Positions 24,695-33,065 of a DNA stretch of 33,375 bases are shown piece by piece. Source of the DNA: an uncultured Flavobacteriales bacterium (GTDB lineage Bacteria; Bacteroidota; Bacteroidia; Flavobacteriales_D; Parvicellaceae). The position numbers were made by a program, and so were the translations under genes. A model generated the notes under the pieces. The model made no database searches, was not told the DNA's origin, and saw only the letters and a program-made list of their open reading frames with translations. The stretch is taken from assembly GCA_913042175.1 (NCBI GenBank), contig CAJWIX010000012.1:1-33375 (forward strand). Direction: 5' to 3'. Within the stretch, counting starts at the first letter, position 1, and each line of letters begins with the position of its first letter.

Positions 24695-26074
24695 ATGAAA
24701 AACAACATTGGAATAGATGCAATAGACTTTTACGTCCCCCCAATAGGGCTAAAAATAAGTGATTTAGCTACAGCTAGAAATATTGAACCAGCCAAACTTG
24801 AAAAAGGCTTAGGTCTTAAATCTATGGCGCTTATGGATGTTGATGAAGATGCTGCATCTATGGCTGCCAATGCACTATATAAACTCATCGTAAACAATAA
24901 TATAGATCCTAAAAGTATAGGTAGAATTTACCTCGGAACAGAAAGTGCCTTAGATGCTGCAAAACCAACTTCGACATATGCCGTTGGCATGGTTGAAGAA
25001 AAGCTTGAGAAACAATATGGTCTAAGATGTTTCAAAAATTGTGATGTAGTTGATATGACTTTTGCTTGTGTAGGTGCTGTAGACGCTTTGGAGAATTGTA
25101 TTGATTGGATAAAATCTAGTTCGGATAGAAAAGCCATTGTAATTGCATCTGATGTAGCAAAATATGAGCTGGCGTCAACTGGTGAATACACGCAAGGTGC
25201 AGGAGCGGTTGCCATGTATATTTCTTCAAACCCATCTATAATCTCCTTCAATGAAACTTTTGGGATTAGTATGGAACATGTCGGTGATTTTTTCAAACCA
25301 AGAAGGTTACTAAGAAATAAAGATTTAAATGGTGATATAGATATTCAAAAAATAACATCTACAAACAAAGCAGTTTTAGAACTTTTCTATGAAGAACCAG
25401 TTTTTGATGGCCAATATTCTAATGAATGCTACGCCAAAAGAATCAAGGAGGGAATGGAACATTTCATAGAGCAAAAAAACACCAATCTTCTCAATGATTG
25501 GGATAAATTAGTCTTTCACTTACCATATGCTTTTCAAGGTAGAAGAATGATGTTAGATATTTGGATTGACTGGATGAAAGAAAATGGAAAGTTAGGTGAT
25601 ATAGAAAAAGAAGTTGGCAAGGAAGACCATAATGATATTAAAACATGGAAAAAATCTGTGTCTAAATCATCCCTCTACAAAACTTTTGTCAAAGAAAAAA
25701 TAGCAGATGGTGAAGTTGCTTCTGGTGAAATTGGAAACATGTATACCGCCTCTATCTTTATGTCACTTATAAGTCACTTGTATGTTTCATTCGAAAACAA
25801 CCAAGAATTAGCAGGTAAAAGATTTGGATTTATAAGTTATGGCAGTGGATCTAAATCAAAGGTTTTTGAAGGAACCATTCAAAATAATTGGAAATCAAAA
25901 ACTAAACATCTTTCGCTATTTGATAGTTTAAGCAACAGAACTTTTATAGATTTTGAGACTTACGAAAAATTACATAATAGCCAATATGATACTCCATTGA
26001 ATGAAAAAGATGATTTTTCGCTAAAATCTATCTCCACTGAGAAAAACAAAGAAGGATTTCGTTATTACCATTGA
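24695..26074 (+). CDS. Hydroxymethylglutaryl-CoA synthase
   Basis: This enzyme condenses acetyl-CoA with acetoacetyl-CoA to HMG-CoA, the entry to the mevalonate route to isoprenoids. The thiolase-fold signature is intact: the general base Glu in LGTESALDAAKP (E83), the nucleophilic Cys in VDMTFACVGAVDAL (C125) and the His in VFHLPYAFQGRRM (H275). At 459 residues it is longer than Firmicutes enzymes (about 390), mostly through insertions after residue 200 and near 290-330. It sits inside a suf-type operon, starting 11 bases after sufT. The downstream DUF2480 gene overlaps its stop codon by four bases. Confidence 0.94.
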   Translation: MKNNIGIDAIDFYVPPIGLKISDLATARNIEPAKLEKGLGLKSMALMDVDEDAASMAANALYKLIVNNNIDPKSIGRIYLGTESALDAAKPTSTYAVGMVEEKLEKQYGLRCFKNCDVVDMTFACVGAVDALENCIDWIKSSSDRKAIVIASDVAKYELASTGEYTQGAGAVAMYISSNPSIISFNETFGISMEHVGDFFKPRRLLRNKDLNGDIDIQKITSTNKAVLELFYEEPVFDGQYSNECYAKRIKEGMEHFIEQKNTNLLNDWDKLVFHLPYAFQGRRMMLDIWIDWMKENGKLGDIEKEVGKEDHNDIKTWKKSVSKSSLYKTFVKEKIADGEVASGEIGNMYTASIFMSLISHLYVSFENNQELAGKRFGFISYGSGSKSKVFEGTIQNNWKSKTKHLSLFDSLSNRTFIDFETYEKLHNSQYDTPLNEKDDFSLKSISTEKNKEGFRYYH

Positions 26075-26580
26075 CAAAAGAAATTGTAAATAGAGTACAA
26101 AATAGTGGGCTTGTTACGCTCGAAATGAAATCATTTTACGGTGACCAAGAACGAGTATTGTTAGACATAAAACATTGGCTATACGAGGGACTAATTCTTA
26201 AAGAAAAACCATTTAGGGAACATCTTAAAAATCACGACTGGAGCATTTACAAAAATAAATTTGTTGGCGTTTATTGCAGTGAAGATACCATCATCCCTAT
26301 TTGGGCATTCATGCTGATATCAACCTATCTAAATCCATACACTACACATGTATATTTAGCCAATAAAAAAGAACTAGAAAAACATATTTTTCAAATAAAT
26401 ATCCAACAATTAAATATAGAAGATTATTCCAATAAAAAAGTACTGATTAAAGGTTGCAGTGAGACCTATATTCCTGAATCAAGTTATATCGAAATATCAA
26501 AAAAATTGATTAACGAAGTACAATCACTTATGTTTGGAGAAGCTTGTTCTAATGTCCCTCTTTTTAAAAAGAAGAAATAG
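26071..26580 (+). CDS. DUF2480 family protein
   Basis: This is an uncharacterised Bacteroidota family, usually found beside suf genes. The sequence has the family feel throughout: KEIVNRVQNSGLVTLEMKSF, IKHWLYEGLILKEKPFRE and SLMFGEACSNVPLFKK. Three cysteines are each followed by Ser (C69 in GVYCSED, C129 in IKGCSET, C159 in GEACSNV), which could bind a metal or cluster, though this is inference. The start is TTG within the TTGA shared with the HMG-CoA synthase stop, giving 169 residues. Its stop is one base from the stop of convergent purF. Confidence 0.87.
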   Translation: MTKEIVNRVQNSGLVTLEMKSFYGDQERVLLDIKHWLYEGLILKEKPFREHLKNHDWSIYKNKFVGVYCSEDTIIPIWAFMLISTYLNPYTTHVYLANKKELEKHIFQINIQQLNIEDYSNKKVLIKGCSETYIPESSYIEISKKLINEVQSLMFGEACSNVPLFKKKK

Positions 26581-26581
26581 C

Positions 26582-28489
26582 TTAATAAGCTCTTTTATTT
26601 ACTCCCTCTACATAATTGATAAATGACTTATTTACCACCTTATTTCCACCTGGAGTTGGATAATTTCCTGTAAAATACCAATCACCAGTATGACCAGGGC
26701 AAGCTTTATGAAGATTTTCTACGGTTTGAAAAATAATGTCAACATCTGCATTGATTTGATCATGAGTTAATAACTCAGCAATTTTTTTAGAAATTTCTTC
26801 ATCCGTAAAAGGTTCATAGATTTTTTTGACAAAATTTTCATCTTTTAATGACCCCTTTTCTTCTGCTGATTTACACAACTGATAAACCTCATCTACTAAA
26901 GAAATTTTACCATTATCTTCCAAAAGCCCTACAGCTGCTTGAAAAGCAATAAAATCACCCAATTTAGCCATGTCAATACCATAACAGTCTGGATACCTAA
27001 TTTGTGGTGCGGAAGAAACCACAACAATCTTTTTTGGTCCTAGACGATCTAGTATTCTAATGACGCTTTTCTTTAGCGTAGTACCACGAACAATCGAATC
27101 ATCAATCACAACTAAGTTATCTTCACCTCTTTTTAAAGAACCATAAGTAATATCATATACATGAGCTACCATCTCATCACGAGAATCATCTTGAGTGATA
27201 AAAGTTCTCAATTTTGCATCTTTCACCATTATTTTTTCACCTCTTGTTCTAATGGATAAGATCTCATTGAGCTTTTCGTTGTAAGTGGGATCATTTGCAT
27301 CCAACTCTTGAATTTTTTTCTTTTTTACTCCAGCAAGGTAATTTTCAGTAGCTTTTATCATACCGTAGTATGACATTTCAGCAGTATTGGGAATAAAAGA
27401 AAAAACTGTCTTTTTTAAATCGTGATCAATAGAATTCAATACTTGAGGGGTTACAAGATTACCTAACATTAACCTCTCTTTGTAAATATCTTTATCCGTT
27501 CCTCTTGAAAAATAAATACGTTCAAAGGAACATTTTTGAATGTTTGAAGATGGGTTTATTTCAACTTCATTGAACTCAAAATCTTTCTTGATAACTAAAG
27601 CGTGTCCAGGTTTTAATTCATTTACATTTTCCCACCTAACATTAAATGCTGTTTGGATAACTGGCCTTTCTGAAGTAACTACAAAAACCTCATCATCTTC
27701 GTACCAAAAAGCAGGTCTAATTCCATTGGGATCTCTAATTACAAATGCATCTCCATGTCCAATGAGTCCTGCCATAACATATCCTCCATCCCAATCCATG
27801 GATGCATTTTTTAGTATTGCTGGAATGTCCATGTTTTTTGCAATCAAAGGAGAAATTTCTTTATTTGAATGACCTTGATCATGATATTCTTTAAAAAGAC
27901 GATTATTCTCTTGATCTAAAAAATGTCCTATTTTTTCAATAACAGTAACTGTATCAGACATTTCTTTTGGGTGCTGACCTATATTTACAAGTAGGTCAAA
28001 AAGTTCATCTACATTAGTTAAGTTGAAATTTCCAGCTACCACCAAGTTTCTTGTCATCCAATTGTTTTGTCTTAAAAAAGGGTGACAATTCTCTTTACTG
28101 TTTTTCCCAAAAGTACCATACCTTAAATGACCTAAAAAGAGTTCTCCAGTAAACGCTTCATTTTCCTTCAAATAATCTACATCTTTTAGCTTTTCAGGAT
28201 TATTCTGATATAATTTTTCAAAACGTTGATTTACTTGGTAAAATATATCTTTAATGGGCTGAGATTTAACACTTCTGTAGCGGCTTATATAGCGAGTTCC
28301 TGGTGAAACATCAAATTTTATATTGGCTAGTCCCGCACCATCTTGACCTCTATTGTGCTGTTTCTCCATGAGTAAATACATCTTATTTAACCCATATAAT
28401 GGAGTTCCATATTTTTCTAAATAAAATGATAGGGGTTTCTTAAGCCTCAAAAGGGCAATTCCACACTCATGTTTTATTGAATCACTCAT
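26582..28489 (-). CDS. purF: Amidophosphoribosyltransferase, long Bacteroidota form
   Basis: The enzyme performs the first committed step of purine synthesis, transferring glutamine ammonia to PRPP. The glutamine amidotransferase domain has its nucleophile at C9 in HECGIALLRL; an eight-residue leader must be cleaved to expose it, as in other PurFs with propeptides. KQHNRGQDGAGLANIK follows. The phosphoribosyltransferase domain has the PRPP loop VVIDDSIVRGTTLKK, then SSAPQIRYPDCYGIDM. At 635 residues it is about 130 longer than E. coli PurF, with insertions around 75-125 and 370-420 and a C-terminal extension. Such long forms are usual in this phylum. It is monocistronic here. Confidence 0.92.
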   Translation of the reverse strand: MSDSIKHECGIALLRLKKPLSFYLEKYGTPLYGLNKMYLLMEKQHNRGQDGAGLANIKFDVSPGTRYISRYRSVKSQPIKDIFYQVNQRFEKLYQNNPEKLKDVDYLKENEAFTGELFLGHLRYGTFGKNSKENCHPFLRQNNWMTRNLVVAGNFNLTNVDELFDLLVNIGQHPKEMSDTVTVIEKIGHFLDQENNRLFKEYHDQGHSNKEISPLIAKNMDIPAILKNASMDWDGGYVMAGLIGHGDAFVIRDPNGIRPAFWYEDDEVFVVTSERPVIQTAFNVRWENVNELKPGHALVIKKDFEFNEVEINPSSNIQKCSFERIYFSRGTDKDIYKERLMLGNLVTPQVLNSIDHDLKKTVFSFIPNTAEMSYYGMIKATENYLAGVKKKKIQELDANDPTYNEKLNEILSIRTRGEKIMVKDAKLRTFITQDDSRDEMVAHVYDITYGSLKRGEDNLVVIDDSIVRGTTLKKSVIRILDRLGPKKIVVVSSAPQIRYPDCYGIDMAKLGDFIAFQAAVGLLEDNGKISLVDEVYQLCKSAEEKGSLKDENFVKKIYEPFTDEEISKKIAELLTHDQINADVDIIFQTVENLHKACPGHTGDWYFTGNYPTPGGNKVVNKSFINYVEGVNKRAY

Positions 28490-28585
28490 TAGGAATTTTT
28501 AACTTTACAAGAGTACAACCTTTAAATGAAAAATACGTTTGTTATTTGAATATATTTTTAACAATAATAATCGCTAACCCTGTAG

Positions 28586-31500
28586 ATGAAAGGCTTTAAA
28601 AAACGATATGTTTTTATTATGTTGTTTTTTGTTGGTTTATTTCCAACAAAAAATGGTATTGCTCAACCTAAGTTCATCCAAAATATGGGGCAATTCCATC
28701 CTAATTCTATTTATCAATTAAATCATGGTGCTGGTAAATTTTATTTTGAAAAAAATAAAGTGAAGTATCAATTGTTCGAAAAGAATAAACTAGATGAATT
28801 AAAACACGGGAAGTCTGATGACGCTAACATTAAAATTCACACTTACGAAACTGAATTTCTAAAATCAAATGGTCAATGTATTGTTGTAGGAGAACACAAA
28901 TTTACACACCATGAAAACTACTTTCTTGGAAATGACTCCTCAAAATGGAAAAGTAATGTTCCGTCATTCAAAAAAATAATATATAATGAAATCTATCCAG
29001 GAATTGACCTAACCTATTATGAAAAATTTGGTCACCTTAAATACGATTTTATTGTTCAACCTAAACACCACCCAAAGAACATCCAAATACAATACAATGG
29101 ATTAAACAACATGTACTTAAAAGCGGGACATTTAATATTAGAAACATCATTAGGCAACATAGTTGAACAAGCCCCTTTAGCTTACCAAATAATAAATTAT
29201 AAAAAAATAGAAGTCCCATGTAAATTTATCCTTAACGGAAATATAATCTCTTTTAAGTTTCCTAACGGATACCAAAAAAAACATCCATTAATAATAGATC
29301 CAGTTCTTATATTTTCGACTTATTCTGGGTCTTCAGCTAATAATTGGGGGCAAACAGCAACTTATGATAATGCAGGTCATTTATATGCAGGAAGTATTTC
29401 ATTTGCCATTGGTTATCCAACAACATTAGGCCCATATCAAGCCTTGTTTGCGGGAGGAGATACTGATATGTGTATCACTAAATTTTCTGTGGACGGCACT
29501 AGTTTGCTATACAGCACCTATTTGGGTGGTGGTGGAAATGAAAATCCTCATAGCTTAGTGGTAAATGACAATGATGAATTATTCGTTTTAGGATCTACTG
29601 GCTCTGCTAATTTTCCCACAACAGCTAATGCTTATGACAATTCATTTAATGGAGGTAGTAACTGGGGGTTTATTGGATCATATATTCCATATCCAAATGG
29701 AATAGATATTGTTGTTACCAAATTTTCTAGTAACGGAAATAGCCTTTTAAGTTCCACTTTTGTAGGTGGCACTGGAAATGATGGAATTAATGAATCTGGA
29801 GCTAATGTCTACAACACTTCTGGATTGTGTAATTTTTATGCCGATGAGTATAGAGGAGAAATCATACTTGATGATGCTGGAAACTGTTATGTAGCCTCTA
29901 CTTCAAAGTCTAATGACTTTCCTATGGTTAGCGCTAGCCAATCAACCAATGGTGGTCTACAAGATGCTGTTGCATTCAAACTAAACAGCAATTTATCTAA
30001 TCTTCTTTGGAGCACTTATTATGGTGGCTCTCAAAATGATGCTGCTTACTCTTTGCAAATAAATGACCTTGGAGATGTATATATTACTGGAGGTACCATG
30101 AGTAGTAATTTAACAACAACATCCAATAGTGCTCAGCCCAATTACAATGGTGGAGTTGATGGTTTCATAGCCAAATTTGATGCTTTAAATAACCTTAGTG
30201 CAGCTACCTATGTAGGTAACGGAGGATACAATCAAAATTATTTTGTACAAATAGACATCAATAACAATGTTTTTATCTGTGGCTTATCACAAAGTGCAAT
30301 GCCTGTATTCCCTGCTGGTATATATAATACTGCTGGGTCTCAGTTTATACAGAAATACACCTCCGATTTATCCACCATTTCCTTATCCTCTACTTTTGGG
30401 ACGGGAGCAGTGGTCAAAACCATTACTCCCACAGCATTCTTGGTTTCGGATTGCGGATTAATTTATGTATGTGGGTGGGGAGGACTAAATGGTACGGGGA
30501 CAACTAACAACCTTCCCCTGACTTCTAATGCATTTCAGTCCACAACAGATGGTTCTGATTTTTATTTGGGTGTATTTGAAGAAGATATGCAATCGTTGCT
30601 ATATGGCACCTACTTTGGCGGAACCCAAAGTGATGAACATGTAGATGGTGGAACAAGTAGATTTGACAAAAATGGTAAAGTATACCAAGCTGTTTGTGCT
30701 GGATGCTTTAATAACAATGACTTTCCAACTACGCCAGGGGCTTGGTCATCCACAAATGGTAGTTCAACCAATTGTAATTTAGGTGTCTTTAAATTTGCAC
30801 TTGAAGATATCAATACAGCAATAAGTGTTCCCAATTATTTTGCATGTTTACCAAACTCCTATCAGTTTTCCAGTCAGTCTACAGGTGGAAACCTATATTA
30901 TTGGGATTTTGGAGATGGTAACACCTCTAATCTGATGTCGCCATCTCATTTGTACGCAGATACAGGCACTTATACCGTCTCATTAATAGTTGCCGACTCC
31001 GTTTCTTGTGTAATGTCAGATACCGCAATCATTCAATTACATGTTTATGGTGAAGACAACGCTCAAATTATAGGGGACTCTCTACTCTGTCCTGGCTCAA
31101 TTGCTACACTTACTGCCTATGGTGGAACACAATACAGTTGGTTTCCTTCGGCTAGTCTATCAAGCCCTAATGGACAGCAAGTTGTTGCAACACCTACTTC
31201 AACGACCACATACATGGTAATTGCCATTGACAGTTGCGGAGTTGACAGTGCTTTTTTTGAGGTTCAAGTAGCCAACGATTTATATCAAATAAGTTCAGAT
31301 TCTGCCATTTGTGTTGGTGATAGTTTACAGCTGTGGGCTACTGGTGGATTAGAATATCGATGGATAGGGAATTTCTTAATGAATCCGGATAGTGCAAACC
31401 CCATAGTCTATCCACAAAACAATCAATATTATTTTGTGGAAATAACGAGCCCTAATGGATGTATCTTTCAAGATTCAGTATTCATTCAAGTTGACCAGTC

Positions 31501-32452
31501 TATTCCCTCTCCTATCATGGAAGATTCTGTAAATTTATGTCAAGGAGATTCTGTTCTGTTGGATCCCGGCAATATTGATAATGCCATTTGGTATCCTAAC
31601 AATAATCTTATTACTTCTTCTGCCTCAGCTGCCATTAGTTTCACGGACAGTAATCAACTATACTATTTTACTTCAACCAATGCATGTGGTTCGTTAACAG
31701 ATTCCGTTCAGGTGCTTGTATTTGGATACTCAGGACAAGCTTTTGGTAATTCCACCATTTGTCCTGGTGATACTACTTATTTATATGCAGAAGATGGTGT
31801 AAATTATTTTTGGTTCCCTTCTTACAGCCTTTCTCATCCAGACAGTTGTTGCACCTTTGCATTTCCAACAACTACGACAAATTATCAAGTTATTGTAGAA
31901 AATGCTTTTGGATGTGCTGACACCTTTAGTGTTGATGTCAATGTTAATCCCATCCCTTTTGTAAGTGCTGGTCAAGATCTTTGGATACAGTTTGGAGAGG
32001 AAGTTTCCTTGTCAGGAAATACAGATGCACCTATCTATTACTGGGAGGGAACTCAGTTTTTATCCTGTACAAATTGTCTTAATCCCCAAATTACTACACC
32101 TGAAAACACTTACTATGTACTACATGCTACAGATTCACTAGGTTGTAGTGCAACAGATACCGTTCAAGTTAATATGGAAGGAATACTATATGTACCCAAT
32201 ACTTTCACCCCAAATAATGACGGAGTAAACGATTTTTTTGAGATAAAAGGAGAAAACATTAACGAATTTCAATTGTGGATTTACAACCGATGGGGAGAAG
32301 AAATTTATTACACAAACGTAATGACCGACTATTGGGATGGCTACTATAAAGGGAAATTATCTCAAATAGATGGCTATAGTTGGGAAATTAGATATTCAGA
32401 TTACAACAACACTCAGCATAAAAAAGTTGGGTTTGTTTGCGTAGCTAAATAA
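28586..32452 (+). CDS. Large T9SS-secreted SBBP-repeat/PKD protein with type B sorting domain
   Basis: This is a 1288-residue surface or secreted protein. It has a signal peptide (MKGFKKRYVFIMLFFVGLF... to about residue 26), then an N-terminal domain typical of these proteins (about 28-235). Next come SBBP-type beta-propeller repeats (about 240-755; recurring LLYSTYLGGG / LLSSTFVGGTGND / LLWSTYYGGSQND) and a PKD domain (YYWDFGDGNTSN, about 770-822). Five Cys-containing Ig-like repeats follow (about 834-1195). It ends with a CHU_C type B T9SS sorting domain (PNTFTPNNDGVNDFFEI...IYNRWGEEIYY, about 1203-1288). It would be exported by Sec and then the type IX system, to which gldD/gldE in this window are linked. 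Its role, perhaps adhesion, is inferred only. Confidence 0.93.
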   Translation: MKGFKKRYVFIMLFFVGLFPTKNGIAQPKFIQNMGQFHPNSIYQLNHGAGKFYFEKNKVKYQLFEKNKLDELKHGKSDDANIKIHTYETEFLKSNGQCIVVGEHKFTHHENYFLGNDSSKWKSNVPSFKKIIYNEIYPGIDLTYYEKFGHLKYDFIVQPKHHPKNIQIQYNGLNNMYLKAGHLILETSLGNIVEQAPLAYQIINYKKIEVPCKFILNGNIISFKFPNGYQKKHPLIIDPVLIFSTYSGSSANNWGQTATYDNAGHLYAGSISFAIGYPTTLGPYQALFAGGDTDMCITKFSVDGTSLLYSTYLGGGGNENPHSLVVNDNDELFVLGSTGSANFPTTANAYDNSFNGGSNWGFIGSYIPYPNGIDIVVTKFSSNGNSLLSSTFVGGTGNDGINESGANVYNTSGLCNFYADEYRGEIILDDAGNCYVASTSKSNDFPMVSASQSTNGGLQDAVAFKLNSNLSNLLWSTYYGGSQNDAAYSLQINDLGDVYITGGTMSSNLTTTSNSAQPNYNGGVDGFIAKFDALNNLSAATYVGNGGYNQNYFVQIDINNNVFICGLSQSAMPVFPAGIYNTAGSQFIQKYTSDLSTISLSSTFGTGAVVKTITPTAFLVSDCGLIYVCGWGGLNGTGTTNNLPLTSNAFQSTTDGSDFYLGVFEEDMQSLLYGTYFGGTQSDEHVDGGTSRFDKNGKVYQAVCAGCFNNNDFPTTPGAWSSTNGSSTNCNLGVFKFALEDINTAISVPNYFACLPNSYQFSSQSTGGNLYYWDFGDGNTSNLMSPSHLYADTGTYTVSLIVADSVSCVMSDTAIIQLHVYGEDNAQIIGDSLLCPGSIATLTAYGGTQYSWFPSASLSSPNGQQVVATPTSTTTYMVIAIDSCGVDSAFFEVQVANDLYQISSDSAICVGDSLQLWATGGLEYRWIGNFLMNPDSANPIVYPQNNQYYFVEITSPNGCIFQDSVFIQVDQSIPSPIMEDSVNLCQGDSVLLDPGNIDNAIWYPNNNLITSSASAAISFTDSNQLYYFTSTNACGSLTDSVQVLVFGYSGQAFGNSTICPGDTTYLYAEDGVNYFWFPSYSLSHPDSCCTFAFPTTTTNYQVIVENAFGCADTFSVDVNVNPIPFVSAGQDLWIQFGEEVSLSGNTDAPIYYWEGTQFLSCTNCLNPQITTPENTYYVLHATDSLGCSATDTVQVNMEGILYVPNTFTPNNDGVNDFFEIKGENINEFQLWIYNRWGEEIYYTNVMTDYWDGYYKGKLSQIDGYSWEIRYSDYNNTQHKKVGFVCVAK
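31084..32172 (+). repeat. Five tandem Ig-like protein repeats in the T9SS cargo
   Basis: Five units of roughly 65-75 codons follow one another. The first four open with a CxG(D/S) motif (CPGSIATL, CVGDSLQL, CQGDSVLL, CPGDTTYL), continue with an aromatic YxWxP-type core (YSWFPSASL, YRWIGN, AIWYPNNNL, YFWFPSYSL) and close near a Cys and a DSxxxxV strand. The fifth is more diverged. DNA identity between units is low, so this is old duplication rather than a recent array. Confidence 0.7.
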
Positions 32453-32454
32453 AA

Positions 32455-32988
32455 TTAATCTTCAGCAAATCTTTTATCCACTTCCATGACTTCTCCTGAA
32501 ATTGGACAAGTCCTTAACTTTTCATCACTATAAAACTTTTTAAAAATGGGCAAAAAGTCTTTTTCGATATTGGTTAAATGAAAATACTCTTCATACAATA
32601 GAGCATTTTCTTTATCAGAAAACCACATTAAACCATCTTTATGATGAGGCTTTCTTTTTCTCTCTATTACCAAGCCTACAGAATTAGCTGGCCTTATAGG
32701 TGAGTGAGGTATTTTAGCAGGTAATAAAAACATCTCTCCAGCCTTAATAGGTACATCTACGCATTTTCCATTTTGTTGCGTTTTTACTAAAATATCTCCT
32801 TCTATTTGGAAAAATAGCTCTTCCGTCTCGTTGTAATGATAATCTTTTCTGGCATTTGGTCCACCAACAATCATAACAATGTAATCGCCTGACTCTACAT
32901 ATAAATTCTTATTTCCTACAGGTGGTTTCAACAAATCTTTATTATCCTCTATCCACTTGTATAGGTTAAATGGAGCTTTTATTTGCAT
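32455..32988 (-). CDS. nbaC: 3-hydroxyanthranilate 3,4-dioxygenase with a degraded second iron site
   Basis: This cupin dioxygenase opens the ring of 3-hydroxyanthranilate in the kynurenine route to quinolinate/NAD or in tryptophan catabolism. Catalytic iron ligands H51, E57 and H95 (YHYNETEELFFQ; LLPAKIPHSP) and substrate arginines R47 and R99 match the numbering of the Cupriavidus enzyme exactly when the ATG at 32988 (MQIKAPFNLY) is used. I therefore reject the track start 16 codons upstream. The protein has 177 residues. The C-terminal rubredoxin-like site, normally two CxxC pairs, is mostly lost: S124, E127, C161, S164. It ends two bases from the T9SS cargo stop. Confidence 0.93.
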   Translation of the reverse strand: MQIKAPFNLYKWIEDNKDLLKPPVGNKNLYVESGDYIVMIVGGPNARKDYHYNETEELFFQIEGDILVKTQQNGKCVDVPIKAGEMFLLPAKIPHSPIRPANSVGLVIERKRKPHHKDGLMWFSDKENALLYEEYFHLTNIEKDFLPIFKKFYSDEKLRTCPISGEVMEVDKRFAED

Positions 32989-33005
32989 TTTAATTTTTTT
33001 ATCTT

Positions 33006-33036
33006 TAAATGTAATAAATAATGGTTTTAGAGACAA
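33006..33036 (-). promoter_or_regulatory. Candidate promoter for the dioxygenase
   Basis: The minus strand reads TTGT, 19 bases, then TACATTTA, one mismatch from TAnnTTTG. Transcription would start about 12 bases before the ATG at 32988 and downstream of the track's longer start, which supports the shorter protein. Confidence 0.4.
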
Positions 33037-33065
33037 CCTAAGCCTTTAACAGTTTATACAATTCA

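Noticed and set aside
24928-25296. 122-residue minus-strand ORF
   Set aside because: Antisense to HMG-CoA synthase, whose catalytic motifs confirm the plus frame.
27540-27872. 110-residue plus-strand ORF
   Set aside because: Antisense to purF; Ser/Phe/Pro-rich shadow.
28490-28585. 96-base divergent gap between purF and the T9SS cargo gene
   Set aside because: Only a one-mismatch box (TACTCTTG on the minus strand, 28508-28515) and no TTG at proper spacing; too weak to list as a promoter.
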